From Nitrososphaerota archaeon (GTDB taxonomy: Archaea; Thermoproteota; Nitrososphaeria; Nitrososphaerales; JACPRH01), in assembly GCA_029460375.1 (NCBI GenBank), contig JARPAQ010000148.1, positions 1 through 6,194 of the forward strand: 6,194 nt of DNA. Direction: 5' to 3'. Within the stretch, counting starts at the first letter, position 1. Every line of letters starts with the position of its first letter. The translations under genes were made by a program, and so were the position numbers. The notes below the pieces were generated by a model, which did no database searches, had not been told where the DNA came from, and worked only from the letters and a program-made list of their open reading frames with translations. Below, piece after piece: positions 1-5,073 of this stretch.

Positions 1-152
1 ACTTCCACCACTATATTAGAAACCGGCTCACCTTTTTCTGACGAAATTCGACCTTTCACTAAAAATGTCATACCATCTAGTCCAAGACCATATGATAAAA
101 AACTATCTCCATAAGCTGGCATATAAAAAAGCAAATGCTCCCTATTAGTCAC
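1..152 (-). CDS. Partial ORF with carboxypeptidase-regulatory-like segment, cut by window edge
   Basis: On the minus strand an open frame runs from GTG at 152-150 (or ATG at 122-120) off the left edge. The translation ends with MTFLVKGRISSEKGEPVSNI followed by VVEV. The pattern GRI-x-x-x-KGEPV-x-x-x-V-V-EV is typical of the first strands of carboxypeptidase-regulatory-like (CarboxypepD_reg) or related Ig-like beta domains, usually found in secreted or surface proteins. An in-frame TAA lies just upstream at 158-156. No signal peptide precedes the domain, which is odd for this protein type, so this may be a 5'-truncated or frameshifted remnant rather than a true N-terminus. The rest lies outside the window. 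The coding call rests on codon-like composition and one domain motif only. Confidence 0.4.
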   Translation of the reverse strand, partial: MTNREHLLFYMPAYGDSFLSYGLGLDGMTFLVKGRISSEKGEPVSNIVVE

Positions 153-188
153 GAGTTAGTTGACTGCAGCCCTTCATCAAAATGAGAG

Positions 189-207
189 TGGGCCGGAACG
201 GACTTTA
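189..207 (-). repeat. tRNA-Val 3'-end fragment (att-like)
   Basis: This stretch matches the 3' end of tRNA-Val at 839-857 in 16 of 19 positions, in the same orientation. Read on the minus strand it contains AAGTCCGT, two changed bases, then CGGCCCA, which is the 3' strand of the T-stem and of the acceptor plus discriminator A. Its acceptor strand CCGGCCC pairs perfectly with the tRNA's 5' GGGCCGG, better than the present 3' strand, which has a G-U pair. It fits an old attachment-site copy left by integration at the tRNA-Val 3' end. The match is short, so chance is not excluded. Confidence 0.45.
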
Positions 208-285
208 CAAATGGGTCCAAGTCCATATGCCTCTCTGAAGTAGGTGGGGGAATCCTTAACTAATTCAAGTACTATTAGCGGGAGT

Positions 286-516
286 ATGAGCCGAGCGAAG
301 GTGGGTAGAGGGAAGTTCACCGTAGTCATTCGTGAAGAGGAGGAAGGAGGTTACTCTGCCCAATGCTTAGAACTACCGGGCGCCGTCAGCGAAGGCGAAA
401 CCAAAGAGGAAACCCTTAGGAACATCAGGGACGCCATCGAAGGCTTTTTGGAAGCTTTCCCTGAAGAAAAGGAGCGTCTGAAACTCAAGAGAGAAGTGGT
501 GGAGGTTTCCCTCTAA
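286..516 (+). CDS. hicB: HicB-family antitoxin
   Basis: This encodes a small type II antitoxin that would bind and neutralise the HicA mRNA interferase encoded immediately downstream. From ATG 286 it has 76 residues. The core KFTVVIREEEEGGYSAQCLE, then LPGAVSEGETKEETLRNIRDAI, is the HicB degraded RNase-H-like fold (beta-beta-alpha with the conserved GGY and C-LPG). The protein stops after this fold and carries no C-terminal helix-turn-helix or ribbon-helix-helix domain, so DNA binding is not evident. The frame is open back to GTG 244, which would add 14 Ser/Thr-rich residues; ATG 286 was preferred because family members start a few residues before the first strand. Neither start has a well-placed Shine-Dalgarno sequence. 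The stop overlaps the hicA reading frame, indicating a tightly coupled operon. Order hicB-hicA is the reverse of the E. coli type but common elsewhere. Confidence 0.85.
   Translation: MSRAKVGRGKFTVVIREEEEGGYSAQCLELPGAVSEGETKEETLRNIRDAIEGFLEAFPEEKERLKLKREVVEVSL
501..506 (+). promoter_or_regulatory. Shine-Dalgarno GGAGGT for hicA, no standard start codon after it
   Basis: A perfect GGAGGT lies inside the last codons of hicB. The hicA frame 5-8 nt downstream reads TCT AAG AAG CTC, so the ribosome site is correctly placed but the expected ATG is AAG (515-517). Confidence 0.6.
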
Positions 517-736
517 GAAGCTCCCACATCTAGGATGGCGAGAGATTATCAAGGCCTTAGGCCAAAAAGGTTTCTTCGTGACACACCGAAAAGGTAGCCA
601 CATCTATCTAACCGATAAAGATAGGAAACATAAGATCACTGTTCCAAGGCACGATTCAGTGAAGACAGGAACACTGATGTCCATAATAGAGCAAGCGGGA
701 CTCACACGTGAAGAGTTCATTGACGTATTATCCTAA
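515..736 (+). CDS. hicA: HicA-family mRNA interferase toxin, start codon missing or non-canonical
   Basis: HicA toxins are small double-stranded-RNA-binding-fold ribonucleases that cleave mRNA and are held inactive by HicB. This frame gives 73 residues, the normal family length: KKLPHLGWREIIKALGQKGF, then FVTHRKGSHIYLTDKDRKHK, ITVPRHDSVKTGTLMSIIEQ and AGLTREEFIDVLS. It shows the family landmarks LP-x-L-x-x-x-E-I-IKAL, the catalytic-type His in RKGSH, VPxH, and GTL-x-x-I-x-x-QAGLTREEF. The sequence is intact to its TAA, yet the frame has no ATG, GTG or TTG between its upstream stop (479-481) and the GTG in FFV. At the expected Met position the codon is AAG, one substitution from ATG, preceded by GGAGGT. 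Either the toxin has recently lost its start, or it starts at a non-standard codon, or it is reached by +1 slippage at the hicB stop (CTC TAA G). It overlaps the last two bases of hicB. Confidence 0.75.
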   Translation, partial: KKLPHLGWREIIKALGQKGFFVTHRKGSHIYLTDKDRKHKITVPRHDSVKTGTLMSIIEQAGLTREEFIDVLS

Positions 737-788
737 TCTGTTATCCTCCGCTGTATCCCAAGAGTTATAATAATATTGTTGTTATACG

Positions 789-793
789 AAAAA
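789..793 (-). terminator. Oligo-T downstream of tRNA-Val
   Basis: On the minus strand five T residues occur about 45 nt past the tRNA-Val 3' end. An oligo-T run is the usual archaeal termination signal. There is no strong hairpin. Confidence 0.3.
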
Positions 794-838
794 GTAGGCT
801 TGGCGGTTCCATACCTAAACAGGTTCAAAACCATAATA

Positions 839-913
839 TGGGCCGAGACGGACTTGAACCGCCGACCTTCGCTGTGTCAGAGCGATGTCCTAACCATGCT
901 AGACGACCGGCCC
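839..913 (-). tRNA. tRNA-Val (anticodon GAC)
   Basis: A full cloverleaf reads on the minus strand. The acceptor GGGCCGG pairs with TCGGCCC, with one G-U. The D arm is GTCTAGCATGGTTAGGAC, the anticodon stem TCGCT/AGCGA closes loop CTGACAC with anticodon GAC, and the T arm is GGCGG-TTCAAGT-CCGTC. The discriminator is A. No CCA is encoded, so it must be added post-transcriptionally. There is no intron. Its 3' end faces the hicBA module and is the likely integration target discussed in the findings. Confidence 0.97.
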
Positions 914-936
914 TCGTAATCAGACCTGTACACGGA

Positions 937-945
937 TTATTTATC
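937..945 (-). promoter_or_regulatory. TATA-like box for tRNA-Val
   Basis: On the minus strand GATAAATAA lies 24-32 bp upstream of the tRNA-Val 5' end, the expected spacing for an archaeal TATA/TBP site. The 914-1039 gap is divergent, also carrying the hmgA promoter on the other strand. Confidence 0.5.
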
Positions 946-995
946 CATTAGTAGCAGATATCGACTATTGTTGAATCGAGTTTCTAAGTGGGTTG

Positions 996-1005
996 ATTTA
1001 AATAA
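996..1005 (+). promoter_or_regulatory. TATA-like box for hmgA
   Basis: ATTTAAATAA lies about 35-44 bp upstream of the hmgA ATG. Transcription would start near 1025, leaving a short leader that still contains the GAGGT ribosome site at 1028-1032. Confidence 0.5.
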
Positions 1006-1039
1006 ACGGCCTACAGCAAGGTGAAACGAGGTTCAACTC

Positions 1040-2308
1040 ATGAGCAAAAGTTCCGAAATATCAGGCTTCTATAAACTGAGCCCTGCTGACAGGTTGAAGA
1101 TTGTAAAGGAGTTCTCAGGCATATCCAGCGAAGATGCAGAGCTTATCCAGAGCATGTCTGGCCTGAAACTGGAAGCAGCCGACCGAATGATAGAGAACGT
1201 CATAGGCGCTATACCTGTACCCCTCGGCATAGCAGTTAATTTCCTCATCAACAGCAGAGACTACCTCATCCCTATGGCCATCGAAGAACCATCGGTAGTC
1301 GCAGCAGCAAGCAACATAGCCCGTATGGCCCGAGCAGGAGGAGGTTTCCACACCAGCAACACAGGCCCAGTTATGATAGGGCAGATCCAAGCAGTAGGTA
1401 TAGTAGACCCTCATGCTGCTAGGATGCGTATCCTCGAAGCTGAGGACGAAATTGTCGCCAAGGCTAATGAACAGGATCCTATGTTGGTGAAGGTCGGTGG
1501 AGGCGCTAGAGGCATCGAAGTTAAGGTGCTTGACTCTACAGTGGGCCCTATGGTTGTAACGGAGCTTCACGTAGATTGTAGAGACGCTATGGGCGCGAAC
1601 GCTGTTAACACTATGGCCGAAGCCGTAGCACCTATAATCGAAAGATTAACCGGCGGACGAGTCTACCTCAGAATCATATCTAACCTAGCGTCTAAACGGT
1701 TAGTAAGGTCAAGAGCAACCTTCCCAAAAGAAACCGTGGGAGGTGAAGAGGTGGTTGAAGGTATAATCAACGCCTACGCATTCGCCGCAGCAGACCCATA
1801 CAGATGCGCCACTCACAACAAAGGAATCATGAACGGCGTAACAGCTGTAGCCCTAGCGACAGGCCAAGACACCCGCGCCCTAGAGGCTGGAGCACACGCC
1901 TACGCCGCCCAGTCTGGAAGATATGTTCCCCTGACAACTTGGGAGCGAAATGAAGGTGGAGACCTTGTTGGAACCATAGAGATACCAATGGCTGTCGGGC
2001 TCATCGGAGGTGCCACCGCTGTCCATCCGGTAGCAAAAATATGCACAAGAATTCTGGGTGTAAAGTCGGCTTTGGAGCTGGGTGAAGTTATGGTTTCCGT
2101 CGGGTTGGCTCAGAACTTGGCTGCTTTGAGAGCTCTTTCATCCGAGGGAATTCAGAGGGGGCATATGAAGCTTCACGCTCGCAACATTGCGATATCCGCA
2201 GGGGCTGTGGGCGAGGTGGTGGATAAGGTTGCTGCGAAGATGGTTGAGGAGCGCAAAGTAAGGTTCGACCGAGCTAAGGAGCTGGTGGAAGAGCTTAGCA
2301 GATCTTGA
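1040..2308 (+). CDS. hmgA: Hydroxymethylglutaryl-CoA reductase, class II type
   Basis: It interconverts HMG-CoA and mevalonate; in archaea this feeds the mevalonate pathway to isoprenoid ether lipids. The 422-residue length and the start FYKLSPADRLKIV match class II (Pseudomonas mevalonii-type) soluble enzymes rather than class I, and there is no membrane segment. Visible motifs in order are ENVIG (52-56), EEPSVVAAASN with catalytic Glu83, DAMGAN (182-187), ATHNKGIMNG with Lys261, TGQDTRA with Asp277, and QRGHMKLHARNIA with catalytic His375. All four catalytic residues known from P. mevalonii (Glu83, Lys267, Asp283, His381) therefore have counterparts. In the dinucleotide site GGGARGIEV, residue 158 is Gly where the P. 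mevalonii enzyme has Asp146, which selects NAD over NADP; this one may accept NADP(H). ATG 1040 is supported by GAGGT 7 nt upstream. It appears to be transcribed alone, divergently from tRNA-Val. Confidence 0.96.
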   Translation: MSKSSEISGFYKLSPADRLKIVKEFSGISSEDAELIQSMSGLKLEAADRMIENVIGAIPVPLGIAVNFLINSRDYLIPMAIEEPSVVAAASNIARMARAGGGFHTSNTGPVMIGQIQAVGIVDPHAARMRILEAEDEIVAKANEQDPMLVKVGGGARGIEVKVLDSTVGPMVVTELHVDCRDAMGANAVNTMAEAVAPIIERLTGGRVYLRIISNLASKRLVRSRATFPKETVGGEEVVEGIINAYAFAAADPYRCATHNKGIMNGVTAVALATGQDTRALEAGAHAYAAQSGRYVPLTTWERNEGGDLVGTIEIPMAVGLIGGATAVHPVAKICTRILGVKSALELGEVMVSVGLAQNLAALRALSSEGIQRGHMKLHARNIAISAGAVGEVVDKVAAKMVEERKVRFDRAKELVEELSRS

Positions 2309-2361
2309 CTGAAGATTATTGCTCAAGATTCAAATAGCATTCCTCTCCATAGATTTATGGT

Positions 2362-3063
2362 ATGTTTGAGCCGGTGTACCTAGCTGTTTCTCTAATCGGT
2401 CTGCTGCATGGTGTAGAACCTGGTCACGGATGGCCCGTAGCTATGCTCTATGCTGTTGGAAGGTCTAACCCTCTCGCAAAAGGGTTTGTAGCTTCCTGTA
2501 TAATTTCGTTCTTTCATATGATTTCATCTCTTGCTGTAGTGGCCGCCTATGTGCTTCTCAGCTCATACCTAGCATTCGCCATACCGTACCTAAATTATAT
2601 TGCAGGTGCAGCTCTCCTTGTCTTGGCGGTAAGGTTCTGGTTTGAAAGACCGAATAGTAGGTCAGAAGATCAGCATGGTCATATCCACGACGATTTTGAC
2701 GAAGGCGAGCATATGCATGAACACGATCATAAAGAAATAGGTAAACACATGCATAAACATAGGCATCGACGAAAGATACTTCTCACGCTTAAGGGCTTGG
2801 CTGTCTTTGCTTTAATCCTCGGCTTTGCTCATGAAGAGGAATTCGTTCTTCTTGCTATGGTGGTTGGAGGTGTGAACCCGTTAATTATGATGCTCACATA
2901 TGCTTCTGCTGTTACGCTGGGTATAGTTGGAATAACACTTATCGGTGTAAAGACTTCTCGCAGGCTTCAATCCAAACTCGAAAGATACGAACATCTAATA
3001 CCTAAAATAAGCGCAATCATCCTATTAGTTTTAGGGATAAGCTTCCTAGTGGGTATCAGATGA
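2362..3063 (+). CDS. NicO/RcnA-like nickel-cobalt transporter with His-rich loop
   Basis: This is an integral membrane protein of 233 residues with about six hydrophobic segments (roughly 5-30, 42-64, 66-93, 139-167, 172-196 and 212-232). The first segment carries HGVEPGHG (His16 to Gly23), the HxxxxGH-type metal-site signature of the NicO family. Further candidate metal ligands are His52 in SFFHMISS and HEEE at 157-160 in the fourth segment. Between segments 3 and 4 a loop (105-135) holds eleven histidines in alternating H-x-H pattern, typical of divalent-metal buffering in RcnA-like proteins. Family knowledge supports Ni2+/Co2+ passage; direction (uptake or efflux) cannot be told. ATG 2362 has no Shine-Dalgarno, but CAAATA at 2331-2336 lies 26-31 bp upstream, so translation may be leaderless. 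It starts 53 bp after hmgA and is probably not functionally linked to it. Confidence 0.8.
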   Translation: MFEPVYLAVSLIGLLHGVEPGHGWPVAMLYAVGRSNPLAKGFVASCIISFFHMISSLAVVAAYVLLSSYLAFAIPYLNYIAGAALLVLAVRFWFERPNSRSEDQHGHIHDDFDEGEHMHEHDHKEIGKHMHKHRHRRKILLTLKGLAVFALILGFAHEEEFVLLAMVVGGVNPLIMMLTYASAVTLGIVGITLIGVKTSRRLQSKLERYEHLIPKISAIILLVLGISFLVGIR

Positions 3064-3082
3064 CATTCAGCTTGTAAACCTT

Positions 3083-3133
3083 TGGTGCTGAGGGTGGGAT
3101 TTGAACCCACGAAACCATTACGGTCACAGACTT
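3083..3133 (-). repeat. Orphan tRNA-Ser 3' half
   Basis: Positions 3087-3133 match the 3' half of tRNA-Ser(GCT) at 5524-5570 in 44 of 47 positions, same orientation; all three differences are transitions. It contains the last anticodon-loop base, the 3' anticodon stem GTCTG, the long serine variable arm, a perfect T arm (GTGGG/CCCAC) and acceptor strand CCTCAGC. Discriminator A is followed by an encoded CCA (3085-3083). No 5' half is nearby: homology stops at anticodon-loop position 38, then 11 unrelated bases and an octamer CCTGCTAA resembling the loop with the GCT anticodon. An AT-rich AATAATATATG lies upstream on the same strand (3171-3181). It may be an attachment-site scar, a degenerate tRNA, or a split-tRNA 3' half. 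Confidence 0.85.
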
Positions 3134-3283
3134 GGCGGATATTTAGCAGGTTCCAGATGGAACTTGTGAACATATATTATTGGTGGGTAATTATCGGTAA
3201 GTGTTTCACAGTAATGCTTTAGAATAGACCGGTGAGTATGTCTGGAAAAAGCTTGAAGGAGTAGAGAACGGAAAAAGTAGGGT

Positions 3284-3979
3284 TTGTTGCAGGTGTTGGA
3301 TAGGTTTACATTTGGGCTTAATTCGAGTCAGAAGATATTCTTAGCTGAGATGCTGGGAACTTTCGGCTTAGTGTTATTCGCTACTGGCTCCATTGTTTTC
3401 GATGCTAGGATGAACGGGGTTCTCGGTCTTGTGTTTATTGCTTCTGTGGCCTCACTAGGAATTTCATTGATGGTCTATGCATTTGGGAACATTTCTATGG
3501 CGCATCTTAATCCCGCCGTCACAGTTGGCTTTTTGATAACTAACCATGTGGGAAAGAAACTAGCAACATATTATGTGATGGCTCAAATTATAGGGGCCTT
3601 TTTGGCAAGTTTGACTGTAGCCTTTTTTATCGGAAGTGAGGCTAATCTTGGAGCTAATACGCCAAACTTCACATATTCAATATTAACAATCTTTGGTGCG
3701 GAGGTTCTCGCAACCTCTTTGCTGATGGTGGTAATTTTGGTGTCGGTTCGATTTAAAGGTCTAAAGGGTTTTGGCGGGCTTGCTATTGGAGGCACGGTGG
3801 GATTAGATATTCTCTTGTTCGCCTCCATTTCTGGGGCCTCTATGAATCCCGCCCGTTCTTTAGCGCCCGCTGTTTTTGCCGGAGTGCTTAGTGATTTATG
3901 GTTGTATTGGTCAGCTCCATTTATCGGCGCATCAATTGCGGCTCTGATATATAGAAGGATATTTGCCACTATAGACTAG
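3284..3979 (+). CDS. Aquaporin / MIP-family channel
   Basis: This is a membrane channel of 231 residues for water or small neutral solutes. Both half-helix signatures are intact: HLNPAVT with Asn76-Pro77-Ala78 and SMNPARS with Asn188-Pro189-Ala190, followed by the pore Arg191. Six membrane segments are visible around 18-38, 46-67, 92-117, 131-154, 164-182 and 203-223, and AEMLGTF near the first helix is the usual MIP glutamate motif. The helix-5 selectivity position is Ile176, as in the archaeal channel AqpM, instead of the His of water-specific channels. The helix-2 position aligns with Ala56 where most have an aromatic. The start is TTG 3284 (TTG 3287 and GTG 3293 are alternatives); the first in-frame ATG falls within helix 1 and is too late. 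No good Shine-Dalgarno sequence is adjacent. TTTAGAATAG at 3218-3227 may be a TATA-like element. It lies between two tRNA-Ser fragments. Confidence 0.92.
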   Translation: MLQVLDRFTFGLNSSQKIFLAEMLGTFGLVLFATGSIVFDARMNGVLGLVFIASVASLGISLMVYAFGNISMAHLNPAVTVGFLITNHVGKKLATYYVMAQIIGAFLASLTVAFFIGSEANLGANTPNFTYSILTIFGAEVLATSLLMVVILVSVRFKGLKGFGGLAIGGTVGLDILLFASISGASMNPARSLAPAVFAGVLSDLWLYWSAPFIGASIAALIYRRIFATID

Positions 3980-4048
3980 ATTCATAATAGGGCAGATTGT
4001 CAACCTAATGGGAGTTCCATGGAAACGGCCTGAAGTGAAGTTGGCATC

Positions 4049-4330
4049 ATGACGGAACGAGACTTGCTCAACAAGGTCCTTTCCAAAGGCCTTGATCCAA
4101 ATAACACCAAGGTAGCCGATATAATAAGCAGCCCTGTATTAACCATTGACATTAATGCAACTATCATCGACTCGATGGAGATAATGATGAGGAAAAAAAC
4201 TAGGAGACTTCTTGTTACCGCCGAAGGCCAACTGGCCGGGATCTTAACTCTGTGGGACATTCAAGAACGGGTTTACCGCATATTCCAAAACGTCACTCAA
4301 GCTGCTCCCGGTGAAAAGAGATATTGCTAG
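4049..4330 (+). CDS. CBS-domain protein, probably 5'-truncated
   Basis: CBS domains bind adenosyl nucleotides and normally occur as pairs. Here residues about 22-84 form one complete CBS unit (VADIISSPVLTIDINATIID, then SMEIMMRKKTRRLLVT, then GQLAGILTLWDIQ). In front of it, MTERDLLNKVLSKGLDP is the characteristic end of a preceding CBS unit, which normally reads VGI(M/V)TERDLL. Just upstream in frame are S-E-V-G-I before ATG, and then a TGA at 4031-4033, so the last strand of the first CBS is present but its first 40-45 residues are missing. No other frame of 3980-4048 clearly supplies them. The gene therefore looks like a 3' remnant left by a deletion or insertion behind the aquaporin gene, or possibly a functional single-CBS protein from ATG 4049. 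No ribosome site is obvious. Confidence 0.75.
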   Translation: MTERDLLNKVLSKGLDPNNTKVADIISSPVLTIDINATIIDSMEIMMRKKTRRLLVTAEGQLAGILTLWDIQERVYRIFQNVTQAAPGEKRYC

Positions 4331-4396
4331 TACTTTGTGCTAGGAATCCGTCAAAGCTGAAGAAGCTTAGAGTGGAGGAGACTAGGGTTGTGAGAA

Positions 4397-4567
4397 CTAT
4401 TCTAGTTTTCTGATGAAGGCGCCTTTCTTATCGTTTTTCTGAGCAATCGTCCACTCTAACACATCGCCTGTTTTGATTCCTAACTCTCTCACAATATCTT
4501 CTGGAATCGTAGATCTAGCGGAAGGCGACCTAGAGCTTGCTTTAACCACCTTGGATGTAGCGACCAT
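4397..4567 (-). CDS. AbrB/SpoVT-type DNA-binding protein
   Basis: A minus-strand frame of 56 residues starts at ATG 4567: MVATSKVVKASSRSPSARST, IPEDIVRELGIKTGDVLEWT, IAQKNDKKGAFIRKLE. The segment STIPEDIVRELGIKTGDVLEW is the swapped-hairpin AbrB signature (IP-x-x-I-x-x-x-LG-I-x-x-GD-x-L). These proteins bind DNA as dimers and act as transition regulators or as antitoxins of VapBC-type modules. No PIN-domain toxin is adjacent, so it is either an orphan antitoxin or a free-standing regulator. TATTAAA on the minus strand (4606-4600) lies 33-39 bp upstream, so transcription would begin about 8 nt before the ATG. A repeated TAATAGGT motif over this promoter suggests autoregulation. It converges with the CBS gene. 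Confidence 0.8.
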   Translation of the reverse strand: MVATSKVVKASSRSPSARSTIPEDIVRELGIKTGDVLEWTIAQKNDKKGAFIRKLE

Positions 4568-4593
4568 ATCTTTGCCACAATCTTTCAGCTACG

Positions 4594-4645
4594 TATACCT
4601 ATTAAACCTTTATTACCTGATACACCCTTAAATATACACCTATTA
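4594..4645 (-). promoter_or_regulatory. Promoter region of the AbrB gene with repeated TAATAGGT motif
   Basis: On the minus strand TAATAGGTGTATA (4645-4633) and TAATAGGTATA (4604-4594) repeat about 40 bp apart. The second overlaps the putative TATA box TTTAATA. This spacing and position fit an operator for a dimeric AbrB regulator, but binding is inferred. Confidence 0.4.
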
Positions 4646-4797
4646 GGCTTTTTAGGAACACACTCACAACCCCGTAAAACAATAAAGTTAAGCCTTACTA
4701 GCAAGCCCAAACCCAAATAGTTCACTAGGGTCGCCAAAGGTTAACATATCTCGAACTGTTACATACCCAAGTTTCTGCCCTAAACAACTCACGAGAT
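4646..4797. other. AT-rich intergenic region between AbrB gene and tRNA-Ser fragment
   Basis: No reading frame of note is seen. It holds one copy of a dispersed repeat (4693-4720) and a perfect 7-bp inverted repeat, TATCTCG at 4747-4753 and CGAGATA at 4792-4798, immediately next to the tRNA-Ser fragment. Together with the AbrB promoter this makes a gene-free stretch of about 230 bp. Confidence 0.5.
4693..4720. repeat. Dispersed repeat copy 1
   Basis: It matches 6149-6176 in 24 of 28 positions in the same orientation (shared core AAGCCCAAAC, flanked by CCTTACT). Both copies are in non-coding AT-rich DNA. Confidence 0.55.
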
Positions 4798-4824
4798 AAG
4801 CGCCGGGAGTGGGATTTGAACCCA
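4798..4824 (-). repeat. tRNA-Ser 3'-end fragment (att-like)
   Basis: It matches 5520-5546, the 3' end of tRNA-Ser(GCT), in 26 of 27 positions: two to three flanking bases, discriminator, acceptor 3' strand (one C to T change), T-stem 3' strand, T-loop and four bases of the 5' T-stem. Homology ends abruptly inside the T-stem. It lies about 20 bp beyond the stop of the DUF2283 gene. The position and extent are those of an attachment-site copy created by integration into the tRNA T-arm. Confidence 0.85.
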
Positions 4825-4843
4825 GATTTACTGGTAGTTCTGG

Positions 4844-5065
4844 TCAGAGTTCAGCCAGATTCAAGACTTCTATCGCAGCGGTACGGTTTTCGACATCTCG
4901 GTGAACTATGACAAGGCCGTCGTCGGTCGGTTCTCCTTCTGTGTGCTTGGCTTCCCTGAACCTTATGTACAGGTCTCCTTCCTTATCATCGTAGTCAGCC
5001 ATGATAACTCTGGACGGGATGCGTAGGTGATACTTCCGTCTGACCTTCCCTAACACTTCTCGCAA
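4844..5065 (-). CDS. DUF2283 protein, putative antitoxin partner
   Basis: The core MADYDDKEGDLYIRFREAKH, then VIVHRDVENRTAAIEVLNL, shows the DUF2283 pattern (YD-x-x-x-D-LYIRF, a central polar loop, then IV-x-x-D and a closing IEVLNL strand). From TTG 5065 it has 73 residues; no reaction is known for the family, and it often sits beside small toxin-like genes. No Shine-Dalgarno sequence precedes TTG 5065. Instead a perfect AGGAGGT (5112-5106) is placed 7 nt before an in-frame ATT at 5098-5096, which would add eleven residues (I-Q-K-A-T-T-L-L-D-I-D) and overlap the upstream gene by about 25 bp. No ATG or GTG is available up to the frame's TAA stop. The gene follows the PBECR-like gene on the same strand, suggesting a translationally coupled operon in the toxin-first order. 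Confidence 0.75.
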   Translation of the reverse strand: MREVLGKVRRKYHLRIPSRVIMADYDDKEGDLYIRFREAKHTEGEPTDDGLVIVHRDVENRTAAIEVLNLAEL

Positions 5066-5073
5066 GTCTATGT

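Noticed and set aside
373..603. 76-residue minus-strand frame across hicBA
   Set aside because: Antisense to two recognisable genes, and its translation matches nothing.
1115..1570. 151-residue minus-strand frame inside hmgA
   Set aside because: It is antisense to a conserved enzyme, Cys/Tyr-rich with no domain, and is a shadow of the hmgA codon pattern.
2980..3133. Permuted tRNA with the 5' half downstream of the orphan 3' half
   Set aside because: Only GCTGA is found at the expected place on the minus strand; no D arm follows and the stretch lies in the end of the NicO-like gene.
3083..3163. tRNA-Ser with an 11-nt intron between CCTGCTA and AGTCTG
   Set aside because: The preceding bases GGAAC do not pair with GTCTG, no bulge-helix-bulge can be drawn, and D arm and 5' acceptor are missing, so it is not a complete intron-containing tRNA.
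4331..4396. Short plus-strand frame after the CBS gene (KLKKLRVEETRVVRTILVF)
   Set aside because: It has no start codon with a ribosome site and no family resemblance, and it runs into the AbrB gene on the other strand.
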